A stretch of DNA of 64,000 bases from positions 1-64,000 of the forward strand of contig CAJOIQ010000002.1 in NCBI GenBank assembly GCA_905234795.1. Reading direction: 5' to 3'. Position 1 is the stretch's first letter; every line of letters starts with the position of its first letter. Of the stretch, positions 62,167 through 64,000 are shown in pieces. Under the pieces are notes generated by a model that was not told the DNA's origin, made no database searches, and saw nothing but the letters and a program-made list of their open reading frames with translations. This DNA is from an uncultured Bacteroidales bacterium (GTDB lineage: Bacteria; Bacteroidota; Bacteroidia; Bacteroidales; UBA932). The position numbers and the translations under genes are program-made.

Positions 62167-62661
62167 ATGTCCAGTTACCATTTAGACCCTGTGGACCAGA
62201 AAATTCTGTCCTTCCTTGTCAAGAATGCCCGTATGCCTTTCCTGGAAATCGCCCGCGAATGCGGCGTTTCCGGCGCAGCCATCCACCAGCGCTTCAAGCG
62301 TCTGGAGGCTAACGGCGTCATCACGGGTTCCCGCCTGCAGGTAAAGCCCCAGGCCCTGGGTCTGAATGTGTGCGCATTCGTGAGCATCACCCTCTCCGAG
62401 AGCACCAAGTATCCGGAGGTGATTGCCAACCTGAAGAAGATCCCCGAGATTGTGGAGTGCCACTTTGTTACCGGCAAGTACGCCATCCTGGCCAAACTCT
62501 ACTGTCTGGACAACGACCACCTGATGGAGGTGCTCCTGAACACCATTCAGAAGATTCCCTACATCCAGTCCACGGATACCATGATCTCCCTGGATGAGCC
62601 CATCGAGCGTCAAGTCTGGGTGAAAGACTTTAAATCAACGACCTATACAGGTCGAGATTAA
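62167..62661 (+). CDS. Lrp/AsnC-family transcriptional regulator
   Basis: The 164-residue protein has an N-terminal helix-turn-helix (about 8-55, LDPVDQKILSFLVKNARMPFLEIARECGVSGAAIHQRFKRLEANGVITG) and a C-terminal RAM effector domain (about 70-145). The family senses amino acids and forms octamers. The ligand is unknown. Its 3' end overlaps ispD by 27 nt. Confidence 0.92.
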   Translation: MSSYHLDPVDQKILSFLVKNARMPFLEIARECGVSGAAIHQRFKRLEANGVITGSRLQVKPQALGLNVCAFVSITLSESTKYPEVIANLKKIPEIVECHFVTGKYAILAKLYCLDNDHLMEVLLNTIQKIPYIQSTDTMISLDEPIERQVWVKDFKSTTYTGRD

Positions 62662-63339
62662 GGCTTCGGCCAGGACCAGGTCTTCCGGCGTGGTGATTTT
62701 TATATTATACCGCTCTCCTTCGGTGAAGGTGAGCGGTATTCCGTATTTCCCGGCCACGGAGGCATCGTCGGTGAAGAGGGTGTCGTAGCCCTGGGCATAG
62801 GCGGCCTTGAGGTCCTCGCTGTAGAAAATCTGCGGGGTTTGGGCGCCCCAGATGCGGCTGCGGTCAATGGATTCTCCGGTGGCGTGCAGCGTTCCGTCGG
62901 CATCCTTCTGCAGCACCTTGAGGGTATCGGTCACAGGAAGGACGGGAACCAGGGCGGGAACCCTCTGAGCGGCTTCAAAAAGTTCACGGATCCTGCCGAT
63001 GGAAAGCAGGGGACGAACGCCGTCCTGAACGGCCACCAGAACGCCGTCGGGCACATATGCCAGGGCGTTTTTCACGGAGTGGAAACGGGTGAATCCGCCC
63101 TTGACCAGGCGCTGCGGACAGGCAAAATTGGCCTTTTGACAGTATTGCCGCCAGGTGGAAACATGGGCTTCCGGCAGCACCGTAATCACATGCAGGTCGG
63201 GCTCGGCTTCCATGAATTTCTCCAGGGTGAGACGGAGGATGGGTTTGCAGTCCAGTTCAAGGAACTGCTTGGGAACAGGACCGCCCATCCGGGTTCCCAT
63301 TCCGCCCGCGGTGACAATGAGATATTTTTTTCTTTCCAT
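62635..63339 (-). CDS. ispD: 2-C-methyl-D-erythritol 4-phosphate cytidylyltransferase
   Basis: The 234-residue enzyme of the MEP isoprenoid pathway makes CDP-ME. Motifs are TAGGMGTRMGGPVPKQFLEL, the ribose-binding VQDGVRP and WGAQTPQIF. N-terminal basic residues precede the strand. The 3' end overlaps the Lrp gene by 27 nt. Its -7 box faces away from that of mreB. Confidence 0.95.
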   Translation of the reverse strand: MERKKYLIVTAGGMGTRMGGPVPKQFLELDCKPILRLTLEKFMEAEPDLHVITVLPEAHVSTWRQYCQKANFACPQRLVKGGFTRFHSVKNALAYVPDGVLVAVQDGVRPLLSIGRIRELFEAAQRVPALVPVLPVTDTLKVLQKDADGTLHATGESIDRSRIWGAQTPQIFYSEDLKAAYAQGYDTLFTDDASVAGKYGIPLTFTEGERYNIKITTPEDLVLAEALISTCIGR

Positions 63340-63356
63340 CGTGAAATATCTTTACG

Positions 63357-63384
63357 CAAATGTAAGTTTTTTTTCGTAATTTTG
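63357..63384. promoter_or_regulatory. Divergent -7 boxes of ispD and mreB
   Basis: CAAATGTA (63357-63364) is the leftward TACATTTG box of ispD, 17 nt before its ATG. TAATTTTG (63377-63384) is the rightward box of mreB, 31 nt before its ATG. They are 12 bp apart. Confidence 0.6.
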
Positions 63385-63415
63385 GAGGTTATTTCGAAAT
63401 AAGAAAAATCAGTAT

Positions 63416-64000
63416 ATGGCATTCCGCTTTTTAAACCAGGAACTGGCTATTGACCTGGGCACCGCCAACACCATCATTTTCCAAAATGACCAGATTGTGC
63501 TGGACGAGCCTTCCATCGTAGCCATCGACAACCAGACAGGCAAATGCATCGCCTTGGGCCAGAAGGCCAAAATGATGCATGAGAAAACCAATCCGGGCAT
63601 CAAGACCATCCGGCCGCTGAGAGACGGCGTGATCGCCGACTTCAACGCCGCCGAGATGATGATCCGCGGCTTCATCAAGCAGGTGAATTCCCGCCATCGC
63701 AGCATCTTCGCCTCCAACCTCAAGCTGGTGGTGGGCATCCCCTCCGGTTCTACGGAAGTGGAAATCCGTGCTGTGCGTGACTCCAGCGAGCATGCCGGTG
63801 GCCGTGACGTATACCTGATCTATGAACCCATGGCTGCCGCCCTGGGTATCGGCCTGGATGTGGAAGCCCCTAAGGGAAACATGGTGGTCGATATCGGCGG
63901 CGGTACCACCGAGATTGCCGTCATCTCCCTGGGCGGTATCGTCCAGCAGGAGTCCGTCCGTATTGCCGGCGATGTCTTTACGGCCGATATCCAGAACTAC
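63416..64000 (+). CDS. mreB: Rod shape-determining protein MreB, partial
   Basis: The first 195 codons of a bacterial actin run off the window edge. The N-terminus MAFRFLNQELAIDLGTANTII carries the phosphate-1 loop (IDLGTANT), and DIGGGTTEIAVISLGG carries the phosphate-2 loop. MreB polymers guide lateral cell-wall synthesis. mreC, mreD and PBP2 usually follow; they would lie beyond the edge. Confidence 0.96.
   Translation, partial: MAFRFLNQELAIDLGTANTIIFQNDQIVLDEPSIVAIDNQTGKCIALGQKAKMMHEKTNPGIKTIRPLRDGVIADFNAAEMMIRGFIKQVNSRHRSIFASNLKLVVGIPSGSTEVEIRAVRDSSEHAGGRDVYLIYEPMAAALGIGLDVEAPKGNMVVDIGGGTTEIAVISLGGIVQQESVRIAGDVFTADIQNY

Overview
The window is 64 kb of a GC-rich Bacteroidota chromosome, almost certainly order Bacteroidales. 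The evidence is a SusC/SusD pair, BACON-domain lipoproteins, DUF4252 and DUF3109 proteins, TAnnTTTG -7 promoter boxes in place of the usual -10, no Shine-Dalgarno dependence, and TrpB2. It reads as chromosomal core with one accessory stretch (about 2.4-25.3 kb). I see no insertion sequence, prophage, integrase or CRISPR array. The final gene (mreB) is cut by the window edge.

Layout. 0-2.4 kb: tRNA-Ser(GGA) diverging from an outer-membrane barrel gene and a CobW-type GTPase. 2.4-7.5 kb: a SusC/SusD pair without glycosidases. 7.6-8.6 kb: manA. 8.6-19.5 kb: a six-gene leftward operon (BACON/OB-fold lipoprotein, DNA/RNA non-specific endonuclease, EEP-family nuclease/phosphatase, TonB-dependent receptor, DUF5689 lipoprotein, M3 zinc peptidase). 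19.6-25.3 kb: an Oar-like receptor and a second BACON/OB-fold lipoprotein. Together these two units are the best candidate for an undescribed system: capture, cleavage and import of extracellular nucleic acid or nucleoprotein. 25.4-45.6 kb: housekeeping genes (metK, miaA, esterase, smpB, two M23 peptidases, alaS, a permease-fmt fusion, thiN, trpB2, a SdhC-type cytochrome b, pyrH, esterase, an ECF-sigma/DUF4252 operon, aminopeptidase P). 45.6-64 kb: a coiled-coil membrane protein with hemW, an M16-like protein, a TPR protein, a U32 protein, a PBP1A-Ddl-PrmC operon, topA, an Lrp regulator, ispD and mreB.

Regulation is unusually legible. metK has a SAM-II riboswitch ending in a terminator next to the start codon. 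trpB2 has a complete ribosome-mediated attenuator, with a 16-residue leader peptide carrying tandem Trp codons and mutually exclusive hairpins. Several genes have the -7 box only 4-7 nt from the start codon, implying leaderless mRNAs. Three divergent gene pairs have back-to-back -7 boxes separated by only 2-4 bp. A 119-bp cloverleaf-like palindrome exactly fills the gap between the fmt stop codon and the thiN start codon.

All calls come from reading the sequence and recognising families; no database search was run.
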